Origin: Haplosporangium gracile
Taxonomy: Eukaryota; Mortierellomycota; Mortierellomycetes; Mortierellales; Mortierellaceae
DNA: 41,400 nucleotides
NCBI GenBank assembly: GCA_015499985.1
Contig: JAAAUF010000302.1
Coordinates: forward strand, 1-41,400
Reading direction: 5' to 3'
A program made the translations under genes and the position numbers. Position 1 is the stretch's first letter; every line of letters starts with the position of its first letter. Positions 21,401 through 31,490 of this stretch are shown one piece after another. The notes beneath the pieces were generated by a model, which was not told the DNA's origin, searched no databases, and saw nothing but the letters and a program-made list of their open reading frames with translations.

Positions 21401-23023
21401 TTAGTTCTGACGGGGGCGAGCGTGGGACCGCTCAGGAGGAGTCACCACCCCACTTGCACCGGTAGCACCGCCAGCAGCAGAACCAGCGAGGTTCAAGGAC
21501 CGTGATCCACCAATCGAGGAAGGAGATTGATGGCCTCTCAGGAAGCTGGACGACGACGGGGACGAAGGCGATGCAACAGGCGTGGCACCACCAAATTGCA
21601 GTTGTTGGTGCTGCTTGTTGGAGTTTGATGGTTGGCTTCGAAGCCAGTCTTGGCTCGTGTGGTGGGAGATTGGGACCGAGTTAGTGGTAGTAGAAACAGT
21701 AGTAGAGCCGTAGGGGATGTAGTCTTGGAAATCGTCAACGACTTGTTGGTTATATTGGAGTTGTTGTTGCTGTTGCTGGAGTTGCAGTTGTTGTTGTTGG
21801 TATTGAAGTTGGAGGGATGGGCGTTGTTGGGAACGGTTGAGGACGGTTGGGGATGTAGGTCGGTTGTTGGCGGCATTGGCGGAAGTGGAGGCGGCAGCGA
21901 CAGTGGTGGTAGAGTTGGCGCCGGAACCGGTCAGGTCATAGTCGCTGTTATAACCCGTCTCGGCCGCGTGGGACGTCAAGGGTGAAGTCGAGTTCTGAGT
22001 CAGAGGACGAGGTCTTGAAGAGGAGGACGAGTACTGGTTCTGAGCATTCTGTTCAAAGCTTTTGCGGCTCAAGGCGGCAGCAGATCCTATGGTCGTGCCA
22101 ACAGTCATCTGGGTACCGTGTCCGCCGTTACCGCTGCCAGAGTGCCCACCACTGCCGGCATGGATGGAGGCCATCTCGAGCTTGGAAGGACTGGATGTGG
22201 CCTCAGATCCGGTTTTAGGGTCTTGGACGGTGTTGAACAAGATTCGGATGTTGAGTCCAAACTCTGTCAAGGTGAAGATCGTCAGAGTCGACGAGAAGAG
22301 CTCAATGTAGACATAGGTCGGCAGGGACTTGTCGAAGATGCCAATGATTCGGTAGATGGACATGAAGATCAAGAGGATCAAATCGACAGTGAACAAACTA
22401 GTCTGTAGTTGACGGTACTGCTTGAGCTGAGTATTCTTCCCCGCCGACATACCCTTCAGGGTCCGGAACAACTTGGCGTAAAAAATGCCCTCGCACAGGA
22501 TATAATACCCGCGGAAAATCGGCGCACCAGCATCTCGGAAGGTCCAAGCAACGGCCAACGGCGCACAACGCGTCCCAGCAGCGACCGAGCCGTTGCACAG
22601 ATAGTTCTGCACGATGTTGATAATAACAATCGCAAACAACTCGATAGCCCGGAAGCCTATCAAGAAATAATGCAACCAATCCAGCTTCTTGAAGGCGGGG
22701 AACACAGCCGAGCATCGGAGGTAGGCCAAGTACATTGTGGTTGGTTTGGTGACGAAATAACAGATATTGTTGATAACATTGAGCCAGAGGGCGGTGTCGA
22801 AGGAGATCAGGTCAAAGGCGGTGGTGATGAGGAAGAAGACTGCAAACTCGTTGATGAACTGGGCAATGTTGATGATGGGGAAGAGGTGGTATTTGGAACC
22901 CGAGCGACGGAGGAAGATCATACGGGAGAGGGAGTGGGTGGAGAGGATGATGGATGCGCCGACGAGGAGGGCGCCTACCAGCTCGTTTATGGTCAGTTGT
23001 GTTGCGATGAGTGAGGCACCCAT
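21401..23023 (-). CDS. Seven-helix membrane protein with Ser/Gln-rich tail
   Basis: A single exon of 540 residues. Seven hydrophobic segments can be placed at about 12-31, 50-70, 80-102, 117-139, 168-185, 208-229 and 236-256. Then comes a 275-residue hydrophilic tail rich in Ser, Gly and Thr with a poly-Gln block (LQLQQQQQQLQ). Two Cys in the loop after helix 4 (LCNGS, TRCAP) could pair outside the membrane. The layout resembles a receptor with a long cytosolic regulatory tail, but I see no GPCR signature motif and recognise no family. The frame stays open upstream to 23314, but a minus-strand TATA box at 23260-23266 lies inside that extension, so I start at the ATG at 23023, right before the first helix. 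Confidence 0.8.
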   Translation of the reverse strand: MGASLIATQLTINELVGALLVGASIILSTHSLSRMIFLRRSGSKYHLFPIINIAQFINEFAVFFLITTAFDLISFDTALWLNVINNICYFVTKPTTMYLAYLRCSAVFPAFKKLDWLHYFLIGFRAIELFAIVIINIVQNYLCNGSVAAGTRCAPLAVAWTFRDAGAPIFRGYYILCEGIFYAKLFRTLKGMSAGKNTQLKQYRQLQTSLFTVDLILLIFMSIYRIIGIFDKSLPTYVYIELFSSTLTIFTLTEFGLNIRILFNTVQDPKTGSEATSSPSKLEMASIHAGSGGHSGSGNGGHGTQMTVGTTIGSAAALSRKSFEQNAQNQYSSSSSRPRPLTQNSTSPLTSHAAETGYNSDYDLTGSGANSTTTVAAASTSANAANNRPTSPTVLNRSQQRPSLQLQYQQQQLQLQQQQQQLQYNQQVVDDFQDYIPYGSTTVSTTTNSVPISHHTSQDWLRSQPSNSNKQHQQLQFGGATPVASPSSPSSSSFLRGHQSPSSIGGSRSLNLAGSAAGGATGASGVVTPPERSHARPRQN

Positions 23024-23259
23024 TTTGTTAGAGTTGACGTGTTGGAAGTTGCTGAGTTGTTGAGCGTCGTTGAGTGTCGTTGAGTGTTGTTGAGAAGGGA
23101 AGGGGGTATAAAGTGTTAGAAAGGGAATAATGACCGATGAGCAAAAGAAGTTGCTGGGAAGGTTGTAAGGAAAGATAGAAGAAAGAGAAAGAGACAAAGA
23201 GTCAAGCAAGAAAAGGGGAATACGGACCACGACGTCGACACTCAGACGGCATGACGACC

Positions 23260-23273
23260 TTTTATACCATTGG
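23260..23273 (-). promoter_or_regulatory. CCAAT plus TATA box of the seven-helix protein gene
   Basis: On the minus strand CCAATGGTATAAAA reads directly into the leader, about 240 bases upstream of the ATG at 23023. This close CCAAT-TATA pair sets the likely transcription start near 23230. Confidence 0.65.
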
Positions 23274-23314
23274 ACTCTGCCATTACCGGCAGAACGACAA
23301 CAGAGAACACCCAT

Positions 23315-26300
23315 CGGTTGAATTCATCTGATAATAACATTTCGCCATTCAGACTTCAAACAAACAACCGTTTCAATTGAATTGGCATTTGTATACTCTG
23401 GTGCCATCCATCTCTAATTTTTCTCTCAGCCCTTCCCCCCTGCCTGTTTCTTGTTCAAATGCAGACATATCAGGGCACACACAAAACGATCAAGGCAGAT
23501 TGAATTGGGTAAGGAAGGTGTGTTCTTTGTTTATTCCTTCAGAGCAGCACAACATTTTCAGTGCACGCACTCTTCTACTTTGGTTTTTGGAGGCAAAATA
23601 AGGAAGTTAGGTGGGCAGCATGGTGTCATTTGGACCTTTGATGGAGAGTTTCGATGTTTTTTCGATCTGCAGTAACCTAAAAAGAGACCCGAAAATTTTC
23701 AACTGGCGACAGATCAAGCGAATTGGTTTAAAAGTAGAGTAAAAGTAAAGGAGACGGCCGTAGTGTGCTCTCTTTATCATAGTAGTGCGTTTTTTCTGTT
23801 CAAAAGTCAACAAGAGCAGACAAATGGAGAAAAGTGGCGACACAGGAACTATCAATAACTAAACCGCTTACTCTCTTGCTTTTGTTTCTTTGCTCGAGCA
23901 TTATCAAACGCCGAGACGAGCCGTAAACAAAACCATCCCGTTTTCAAAGGCATGAATGGCTCACAGTGAAGGGAAAGGGAAGACGCTAGAATAACAACGA
24001 GAAAAAGGTACACTGCTTGCTGTCATGTTCTCTTGTCGCTCAGGAAAAAAGTACATGTACATGTCGTTGATCAAGTCTAAAAAGGAAAGGTAAAGGGATG
24101 AGGAAGAGCAACGGCATCGATGTGAACAATGATTGTGTGGGCTGCGGCTGCATAAAGAAAAACAATTTTGTACAATTATTCAAGATGGAGGACAGGGCGT
24201 GTGTGTTGGCAGATTGAACAGCAGGACAGGACATGACATACAGGCGGACGACTCATCAAATACAACAAAAAAAAAATTTCGAATAGTTCTAGGTAGATGA
24301 ATAGACTTANNNNNNNNNNAAAAAAAAAAAAAAAAAAGAGTCGACGTTATGCAATGCAACCCCCTTTTGGTGTGTCTGTTGTAGTCCGTTGTTGTTGCTG
24401 CTCTCTTTCATCCCTCATGCCCACTTTTTCCTTCGATTGCCCATTTTCTCATTTCTCCCAAGAAGAGGAGGGAAGGCACCACACATTTGTTATCAAAACG
24501 CGCGCGATTTCCTGTTGACCACTCTCTCCTTCTCTCCCTTCTCAATGCATTCTAAACGTTTGCATTTCACACCCGTTGCCCTTTCATGCAAAAAATATGA
24601 ATCAACAAAAACGCGGCCTAAGAAAAGCAAAATGGAAATTGCCCTTTCCTTTTTTTTCTTTTCTGTTTGTTGCATTATCCGATGGATGAAGGTCTCAGTA
24701 GCTTACATGATCGGGGGTACATTGTGCATTGCTTGTCTACGCTGCAAGAATGTAATAGATAAAAGGTAAGATGTTGAGTGGAGAATTGGCATGTCGCGAA
24801 ATAACATCTTTCACGCTTGTCGTTACTCCGATTTGATCCTTTTTTTTTTGTTCATAAAGACCAGAAGGACTAGACAAAAGGACATGAAGAATCATGACCA
24901 AACACAAGCACATTATTCTTTTCATGGAGATGTGGGCAACATCAGTAGGTCAAGCACGCACGCATGCACGCGTTTGTCCGTCTGTTCGTCGCGCCCGAAA
25001 TTTTGATTGCCCTCCAGTTCAATCAATCGTCGAGACCCTTTTCGAAGTTGTGCAATCAGAACAACAAGTAGATAGACGGGTATTTAGACAAAGGAAAGAA
25101 AAAAAAATCAGAGAATCCAAAAAAATAATAATGGGAAATGGGTCTCGTTAGAGGTTCTGACAACAACTACCAAAACAATCAAACGCCGTGGCCGTCTAAT
25201 GTGTCAGATAGAAACCGAAGAAAGACACCAAAGAGGAATTTACGTCCCGCTAAACCCATGTCCACGAGGCAAGATACCCAAAAAGGACCAGAAGGTTTCC
25301 GTTTTCCTTCCTTACTACTTTCTCTCGTCGCCCTCATCGCCCTCGTCGCACCAAACGCCTGCAAAATATAACTGCAAAAGTCGGTCAGTTCGCAGATTAT
25401 TGGACGGGGATGCTCAAGATGACACCATTTTCGCTCTCATTTTGTTCATTTTTCACATTTTTCTCTTGTTCTGCAATTCAGTCGTGCCTAATTGTCCCTT
25501 ATTCAGTTCTTACGCTCTTATTATTTTGCGATGCTGTTGTTTTTGTTATTTTGGGATACAAACAAATAAGCAGGCAACTGCCACGCTGTACTACCAGTCT
25601 TTTTACCACCTGGTGAGGTGGATGGGTAATTTGTTCGGGTGGCTGGGGGGCAGGGGCAGGGACAGGGGTGAGGTAGAGGCTTAGGTGCAGATGGAACTGG
25701 CATATTAGAGTATCCTTGAAAATTCCAAGAAAAGAAACGTAAGTACGGGTATAACTCAATCCAAGAGTTCAATCCACACCTTCGGAGCGGTACCTTCTTT
25801 CTTTAACTGGAATGTACCCATAGAACCATCCGCTGTCACCTTTCCGCTTTGCACAGCTGAAGAAACAAATGTTGGATATGGAAATTGACATGGTATCTAT
25901 GACCCTGAACTAATCAGAGCGACAGCGAAAAAAAAAGCTAGAAAGTCTCAGGTAACATCAATCACTTCGATACATGGGCTCAAGGTATAGAAACTCATGG
26001 TATATGGGTTCTTGCTCACATTGATGCATGGTGGTGCGGTTGAAGTGTCGCCGATATTCTTCTCGTGGTTCGAGATCTCTTTTCATTCACAGTAACGCCA
26101 AGAACAGCCATTCAGCCGAAGGAAAGGAGAGGGAAAGAGAATGCTACTGCTCGCTTCAGCTATTACACCTGTCTCTTTCATACTCTTCCTACGTTCATTC
26201 ATGCGTTCGCTCAAGATGATAGACAAAAGCCCCTCGCGTGTTATTTAGTACTTCAAACTACCCCCTCTCCCCTATCCATGCTTTTGATCTGTTACCAGTT

Positions 26301-28119
26301 GCAACAGGGTCCACTAACACGGCATTTGAATCCTAACGACCTCTGGCGTAAGGTGTCGTTCATGCCTGCTAGATGGTTGTATGGCCATTGCCATCGCCGA
26401 TGTCAGGTAGTAAAAAGTAGTAGAGAATAGGGATAAAAAAAGGGGTTAGCTCCTCTGCCTTCCTCCTCCTCTTTTCTCCAACTTACACATGGCAGAGATG
26501 ATGTGATATGATTAAAGGCCATTAACCCTCTTTAGCTTCTGGACTTTTGCTATTTACTCCTCTTCCTCCTTCAACCATTGGGGCTGGGCTTGTAGGATGC
26601 TAATTACGCGCTCTTTTTCCACGTTATTAGCGCGCATATTTATGGGTGCCGGAAGGCTTGCTGGTGATATGTATGTGCATGTGTTGCAACACCTTACTGA
26701 CATCCAATGGACGCGCTTCCGCTATCCGCCATCGATTAGTTGGTAATATCTCAAGAAGGCGCTTTTGTTTTTTTAAGAGGCTACAAAAAAAAGAGAGGGA
26801 AAGAGGGCGAAAGAAAATAGAAGTTCTGTTTAAACATGCATCAATATATTTTTTCTATGGGCGCCCATTGTCGCACCAATACACACAATTAGACGGATCG
26901 AGAGCAATTATCGCGACATATTTTGCCTAATTACACCCACAACAATGCTTGTTTTGGGCATTGAGAGAAAAAAAAGGGTCAGAGAAGAAGAGAGAGACGA
27001 TCGATCTTTTTTTTTTCTTTTTTTCTGTAGGCCATTTGCTGGCGCGATTGTTGACAATGATGACATTTGTTGCATTTGTTTTACTTTCATGTTTATGTCA
27101 ACCATTCACGCGCTCACCCCCTTTTTCTTCGACATACACCCCTGAGTAACACAGAAAGCAAGAAAACAAAAAAAAAAACTGATGCTGTTCTTTCCCTCAA
27201 TCTCTCTACCTTCGGAAAATATCAAGCCAAGCTTGCGCCTTACTTTTTCTCTCGCCTTAATGGGTAGCTCTCATGGACCTCTTTGGCGATCCGACTTGAC
27301 CGGACGGGCAAAATCTAGAGTTCGTGGCTGTCGTTCTCTCTCGTCCTCTCTCATCCTCTCTGACTCGTCCACTTGTTTTTTCTCCATGTGGATAAAGACG
27401 CCACACGCATGGCGAAAGATAACCAAATCTAAAGAAAGAGTCCAGAGCCTAGGTCGCTGTTACCGACTTTTGCCCTCTTTATTTTTTTCTCTCCCCCCCT
27501 TCCTCGCTTTCGTTCGTTCGTTATGATGCCATATCACACACCGGCCCGTCTTAATCATTACACTGCAATGCTGCGGAGAGAGAAAAAGGAAAGGAGAAAA
27601 GGAAGCCTTGAACCAAGAAGCACACAATAAAACCTTTTCTAATGAGTTCCTGTTTTCTTAAAAAAGATTTGACTCGCCTGACGCGTTCGAGACTTACTCG
27701 GTACTAAGTGCCTAGATCAAGGAGGGTCAGGACAGATAGTGATGTCCATCTATTGTATGTGCCCTCTCCTACCATACGAGTTCTTACAACGCAAGGCATG
27801 AGACACCATATCCCGAGGCCACTTGCTTGTTAAAAAAAAAAAGTCCTTCCTGCCCTCTTTTTCCTTTCCACCAGCAACAACAAACATGGGACAGCTCTCC
27901 ATCATCGGTATTGGTTTCTCCGTATCACACTAACAGAAATAAATAACATAGCCTTGTCTTACCCTCCTTCTCTCCTCTCTACCAATCATACAAACATGCA
28001 TCACTACCATGTCTTATCTGATCGATTATTAGTTTTCAGTAACAATCATGGCATTCACGCGACGCACACTCTCTCCTAGCTAATGCTGAAGACACTCTTT
28101 CCTTCGATATCTGCGCGAC
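23315..28119. other. Gene-poor region of about 4.8 kb
   Basis: Between the divergent promoters of the seven-helix protein gene and the small secreted protein gene. It is AT-rich with many homopolymer runs. Short frames (for example 25199-25684 on plus and 26065-26430 on plus) lack domains, codon bias or splice-linked partners. I found no tRNA or element with terminal repeats. It may hold promoters, non-coding RNA or decayed DNA; sequence alone does not tell. Confidence 0.5.
24310..24319. other. Assembly gap of 10 N
   Basis: Ten N followed at once by a run of about 20 A. The true gap size is unknown, since the join is at a homopolymer. Confidence 0.98.
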
Positions 28120-28126
28120 TATAAAA
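28120..28126 (+). promoter_or_regulatory. TATA box of the Trp-rich secreted protein gene
   Basis: TATAAAA lies 151 bases upstream of the ATG at 28271. The leader between them is CA-rich and without an earlier ATG. Confidence 0.75.
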
Positions 28127-28270
28127 GGCAACAACCAGCTCGGTCTCCAGCAATCCTCATCCAGCAACGATCTCAGCAAACGCAGCTACCCAGCCTACCC
28201 AGCCAACAACACAGACACATACACCACTTCCCTACTCGCTCAGTCACACAGTCAACAAGACAATAGAACA

Positions 28271-28624
28271 ATGCAGTTCAAGACCGCAACCTCGATCGTC
28301 CTCGTGGCCACCTTGATGTCCTTCCAGGCGCAGGCCGCTCCCGTCGCCCAGGACACCGACTCGCTCACCATTACTACCCCGCCAGCCCAGCCTCTGGTCG
28401 CTCCTATCCCGGACATCAAGCATTTCAAGAAGCCTCAGCCTTGGGACTGGAACGAGGCCGATGAGAACATTCAGGCCGATCCCAACGCAACAGACTACGC
28501 GTCCGATGAGGCTGAGAACTCAAAGTGGGGAGGAAGTTGGGGGTCTTCCTTCTGGAACCCGTGGTGCTGGGGTGGCTGGGGTAACAACTGGTGCCCCTGG
28601 TGGAATAAATCGAATTGCTGGTAG
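28271..28624 (+). CDS. Small secreted Trp/Cys-rich protein
   Basis: A single exon of 117 residues. Residues 1-22 form a clear signal peptide (hydrophobic core IVLVATLMSF, then AQA before the likely cut). The mature chain has a Pro-rich part, an acidic middle (residues about 58-83, with one sequon NAT) and a strikingly Trp-rich C-terminus: 10 of the last 33 residues are Trp, with 3 Cys, Gly and Asn, in motifs such as NPWCWGGWG and CPWWN. I recognise no family. The gene has its own TATA box, a CA-rich leader and an AATAAA at 28799-28804, so it is probably well expressed. Roles as a wall-associated, surface-active or interaction peptide are speculative. Odd numbers of Cys allow dimer formation. 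Confidence 0.8.
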   Translation: MQFKTATSIVLVATLMSFQAQAAPVAQDTDSLTITTPPAQPLVAPIPDIKHFKKPQPWDWNEADENIQADPNATDYASDEAENSKWGGSWGSSFWNPWCWGGWGNNWCPWWNKSNCW

Positions 28625-29147
28625 TAATGGTCATGGTCTTCTTATGCCTCGGGCATCATCCATCACCTCTTCACATTGAGCATTCTATTTCTTCTTCTTC
28701 ACATTCATCTTCATTCTTTTCATACATAGTCGGATAGTATATTGCCTGCACTATTCCACACTATCGCATTCTCTGCCTCCACCTCATCATTTGCTCAAAA
28801 TAAAATCAAACAAAAACATAAAAAAAAATCAACTTACTAAATAATGTGCCTTGTGTACCTTGACATCTTGACATGGAGAGCGAGAGGGAACAGTGAAGCG
28901 GAGCTACTGAAAATGTAATGTTCATTTATTGTTTATTGCTCTTTGATCGCACATTGGAAGATCTCGAGTCGGTATCCTGACATTTGTTTTGAAGTCGGTT
29001 GAAAAGCTTCCCGTGAGTGTGGGATGTAGCGCATCATCCTTTCTGCTCGTCAGATCAAAATCTGCCTCCTTCCTTCCACTCTTCACTCACTCCTCCACTC
29101 CAAACTCCATCATCATTGGTTGTCGGCACAGCTCCCACAGAACAACT
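28625..29147. other. Convergent 3' intergenic region
   Basis: Contains the 3' untranslated region of the Trp-rich protein gene with AATAAA at 28799-28804, then the downstream flank of the proteasome gene. No further gene is seen. Confidence 0.6.
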
Positions 29148-29940
29148 TTAGAGCTGGACGAGGCGAATACCGTCCTTGTTAACGACCTTGGCGACAAAGT
29201 CGGGCATGTTGAGGATCATGCGGGATCGCAATTCGCCCACACACTTTTGCAAAAGCTTGATGCCTTCCTCCTCAGTGATATCCTCGCGATGGTACCGGTC
29301 CAGAAGCGATAAACAGTAGTAGGCTCCGTAACCGTGAGCAGCAAAGGGGACATCGGCCAATGATGCCAGGTGGTCGAGCCAGTAGAGCGAAGGCTTGTTC
29401 GTCTTGACGTCGAATCCTGCAATCAACAAGTTCACCGAGTATGGTTTCTGTTTTGTTTGTTGTTTTTGTATATTGAAGTTGTCGGTGGTTCAGGGAGGTG
29501 TTGTCGATGGTTTATATGAATGGAAAAAAGTAAATTTGTTAGATATCTGCACTTATTTCTCACGATTCTCGTCTTCCCCTTTACATTTCTGACGACAAGC
29601 AACCAAACAGTCAAAGCCAAAAAAAAAAAAAAAAAGGGAAGAAGACTCTTCTTACCCTGCTACGCAAACTATCGGCAAGTTCGCGTCTAGCAAACGAGGC
29701 AACAGCGCGAGGACTCAACTCGATACCGTTCCGGATCCCATAGAGCTTGATGTTACGTTCGATATATTCCGAGAAATGGACACCGTCGCCGGGCTCGCCC
29801 GAGAAGAGCATCAGTGTGTGTGGGTTCAACTCCCGGGACTTGTTCTCGCCAATCTTCATGAGCGTAATCGATGCCACGGCCTTGGAGTCGTACGCGGTGA
29901 TGACAAAGTCCTTGCCCGTGATGCCAAAGAGAGTCTCCAT
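29148..29940 (-). CDS. PRE1: 20S proteasome subunit beta-4
   Basis: Two exons, 29940-29656 and 29447-29148, phase 0, give 194 residues, close to the usual length of the Pre1/PSMB2 family. The subunit sits in the beta ring of the 20S core in cytosol and nucleus. Recognition rests on ETLFGITGKDFVITA at the N-terminus, SGEPGDGVHFSEYIERNI, RNGIELSPRAVASF, KPYSVNLLIAGFD and PFAAHGYGAYYCLSLLDRY. There is no propeptide with an N-terminal catalytic Thr, as expected for this non-catalytic subunit. The intron is 208 bases, GT-AG. The upstream region holds ACGCGT and palindromic motifs but no Rpn4-type element that I can see. Confidence 0.97.
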
Positions 29941-30308
29941 TATGTTGCTGTTGTGTTGTGTATTTGGTTGTTGGTATCGGTGTTGGTGTTGTTCCTGGAG
30001 TGCAGTGTATGTGTGTGAGTCCTTGGGTTTGTTGTCCTGAAGGTAAGAGTAAAGAGTTGCGTTGGGTTGAAAAAAGAAGAGTAAGCAAGCACCCTTTCGA
30101 ATGAATGACTGTTCGCTTCCTACACTCTCTCTCTCTTGTCTCCACTTTTGCGTTTGTCTGGAACGCGCACGCGTTCGCACGAAGGGGTTACGTCGTCGAA
30201 AATTTCGACCCTTAATCAATTTCGCACGTCACAAACATGTTGTTGGAAGGAACGCGTTCGACGTATTACAGGTTTTTATGTATGCGTAGGAATGGCGAAA
30301 CAAGGGGT
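29941..30308. other. Promoter region of the proteasome subunit gene
   Basis: Just upstream of the proteasome gene, a CA-rich leader is followed by three palindromic motifs: ACGCGT at 30169-30174, GTCGAAAATTTCGAC at 30195-30209 and GAACGCGTTC at 30251-30260. The rest to 30308 is 3' flank of the neighbouring minus-strand gene. No TATA box is obvious. Confidence 0.45.
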
Positions 30309-31490
30309 CTAATAGTAGGTGCCACCATGTCCACCGCCATATGCTTGCTGTTGTTGCTGCTGTTGAGGGTAACCTTGCGAATAAGCATGGGAATGCTGCG
30401 AATACGGCGAATAATTCCCTCCATGCAGCTTATTGTTACCCGCAACACTCTGATTGTCCCTCAAACTCGTACCTCCTAAACTGCCCCTTCCGGCATACGC
30501 AGCCTCAACCGTTGCCGCGTGACATCCCCCATCGCCCAACGCCTCTGATTTGGCATCAATCGACCCTACTCCATTAGACCCACCACCGATACTACCGTTC
30601 GTGCCGCCGTTGTACCCGGTGGTACCGACATGGTTCTTGAGGATATTCTCGTCCCAGCAATCCTCACGCTCCTTTCTGCGAATTCGGGATTGACGGATTC
30701 GGTAGCAGCTCAATAAGATTGCGGCCAGGACTGCTAGCACTACGAGGACGATCATGGCGATAATGCCGGATGAGAGACCTTCTTTGGTACCTGGGGCTGT
30801 TGTTCCGTTCTTGTTGTTGGCGTCGGCGCCGTTTGTTGAGGTGGATGCATCTTGGTCGCCGTTGAGGCCAGACGAGGTCATGGTATTGCCACTGTTAGAC
30901 GACGGTGAGGGATCGTCATCGGTTCTTGAACTTCCACTGCCATCTGTTGTGGTGCCCGCGGCCTGGGTGGGCTTCTTCTTGTGTTCTGCAGAAGTTGCAG
31001 GAGCAGGCGTCGAAGAGGTGGCAGGAGAGGTTGGAGCAGGAGAGGAGGAGTCGTGTTTTGGAGGATCAGGTCCAGAGCCACTTAATAACTGCTCGACTAA
31101 CCCAGGCTCACTCTGCGTCTTTTGTGGGGCAGATGTTGCTGGCTCTGAGGCTGTTGCAGGATCCTTCTTTTCCGAGGCCGGTGCTGGTGCTGGCGTAGAG
31201 GGTGCGGGTACTGTAGGAGGGTTTGTGGGCGCTACTGCAGGAGCCGGTGCGGGTGCGGGTGCGGGTGCTCCAGGCGCTGGCGCTGAAGAAGGATCGTCAT
31301 TCTTCGCGATGGGGATTAGTTGGCCCAAAAGATCGCGCTTGTCTGCTGCTGCTACGACTCTCGATCTGTCGATGTCGTCGCGGCGTTGCGACAGGGATCT
31401 GGCGTGTACGACTGAAGTGTCAGAGAGAAAGGAAAGGAGGAGTAGGGTGCTGAGTGTTGAGCAGGTGAGTGCTTTCACTGAGATATGCAT
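30309..31490 (-). CDS. Mucin-like single-pass plasma membrane protein
   Basis: A single exon of 393 residues. Residues 1-30 look like a signal peptide (TLLLLSFLSDTSVVHA). The outer part (31-240) is low-complexity and rich in Pro, Ala, Ser and Thr, with a PAPAP repeat at about 69-106, and is likely O-mannosylated. One strong helix follows at 241-262 (GIIAMIVLVVLAVLAAILL), then a basic stop-transfer (RIRQSRIRRKER) and a cytosolic tail of about 120 residues rich in Gly, Asn and Ser with a poly-Gln run and Tyr-rich end. This layout resembles Wsc/Mid2-type wall stress sensors, but no WSC Cys domain is present. Sensor function is inference. The frame is open upstream to 31808; I start at 31490, where the signal peptide begins. 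Confidence 0.78.
   Translation of the reverse strand: MHISVKALTCSTLSTLLLLSFLSDTSVVHARSLSQRRDDIDRSRVVAAADKRDLLGQLIPIAKNDDPSSAPAPGAPAPAPAPAPAVAPTNPPTVPAPSTPAPAPASEKKDPATASEPATSAPQKTQSEPGLVEQLLSGSGPDPPKHDSSSPAPTSPATSSTPAPATSAEHKKKPTQAAGTTTDGSGSSRTDDDPSPSSNSGNTMTSSGLNGDQDASTSTNGADANNKNGTTAPGTKEGLSSGIIAMIVLVVLAVLAAILLSCYRIRQSRIRRKEREDCWDENILKNHVGTTGYNGGTNGSIGGGSNGVGSIDAKSEALGDGGCHAATVEAAYAGRGSLGGTSLRDNQSVAGNNKLHGGNYSPYSQHSHAYSQGYPQQQQQQQAYGGGHGGTYY

Noticed and set aside
23024..23314. N-terminal extension of the seven-helix protein
   Set aside because: The minus-strand TATA box at 23260-23266 lies inside it, and the extension is leader-like low-complexity sequence.
27886..27933. 15-codon reading frame starting MGQLSIIG
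   Set aside because: It has a fair leader but stops quickly, and I found no convincing downstream exon to join.
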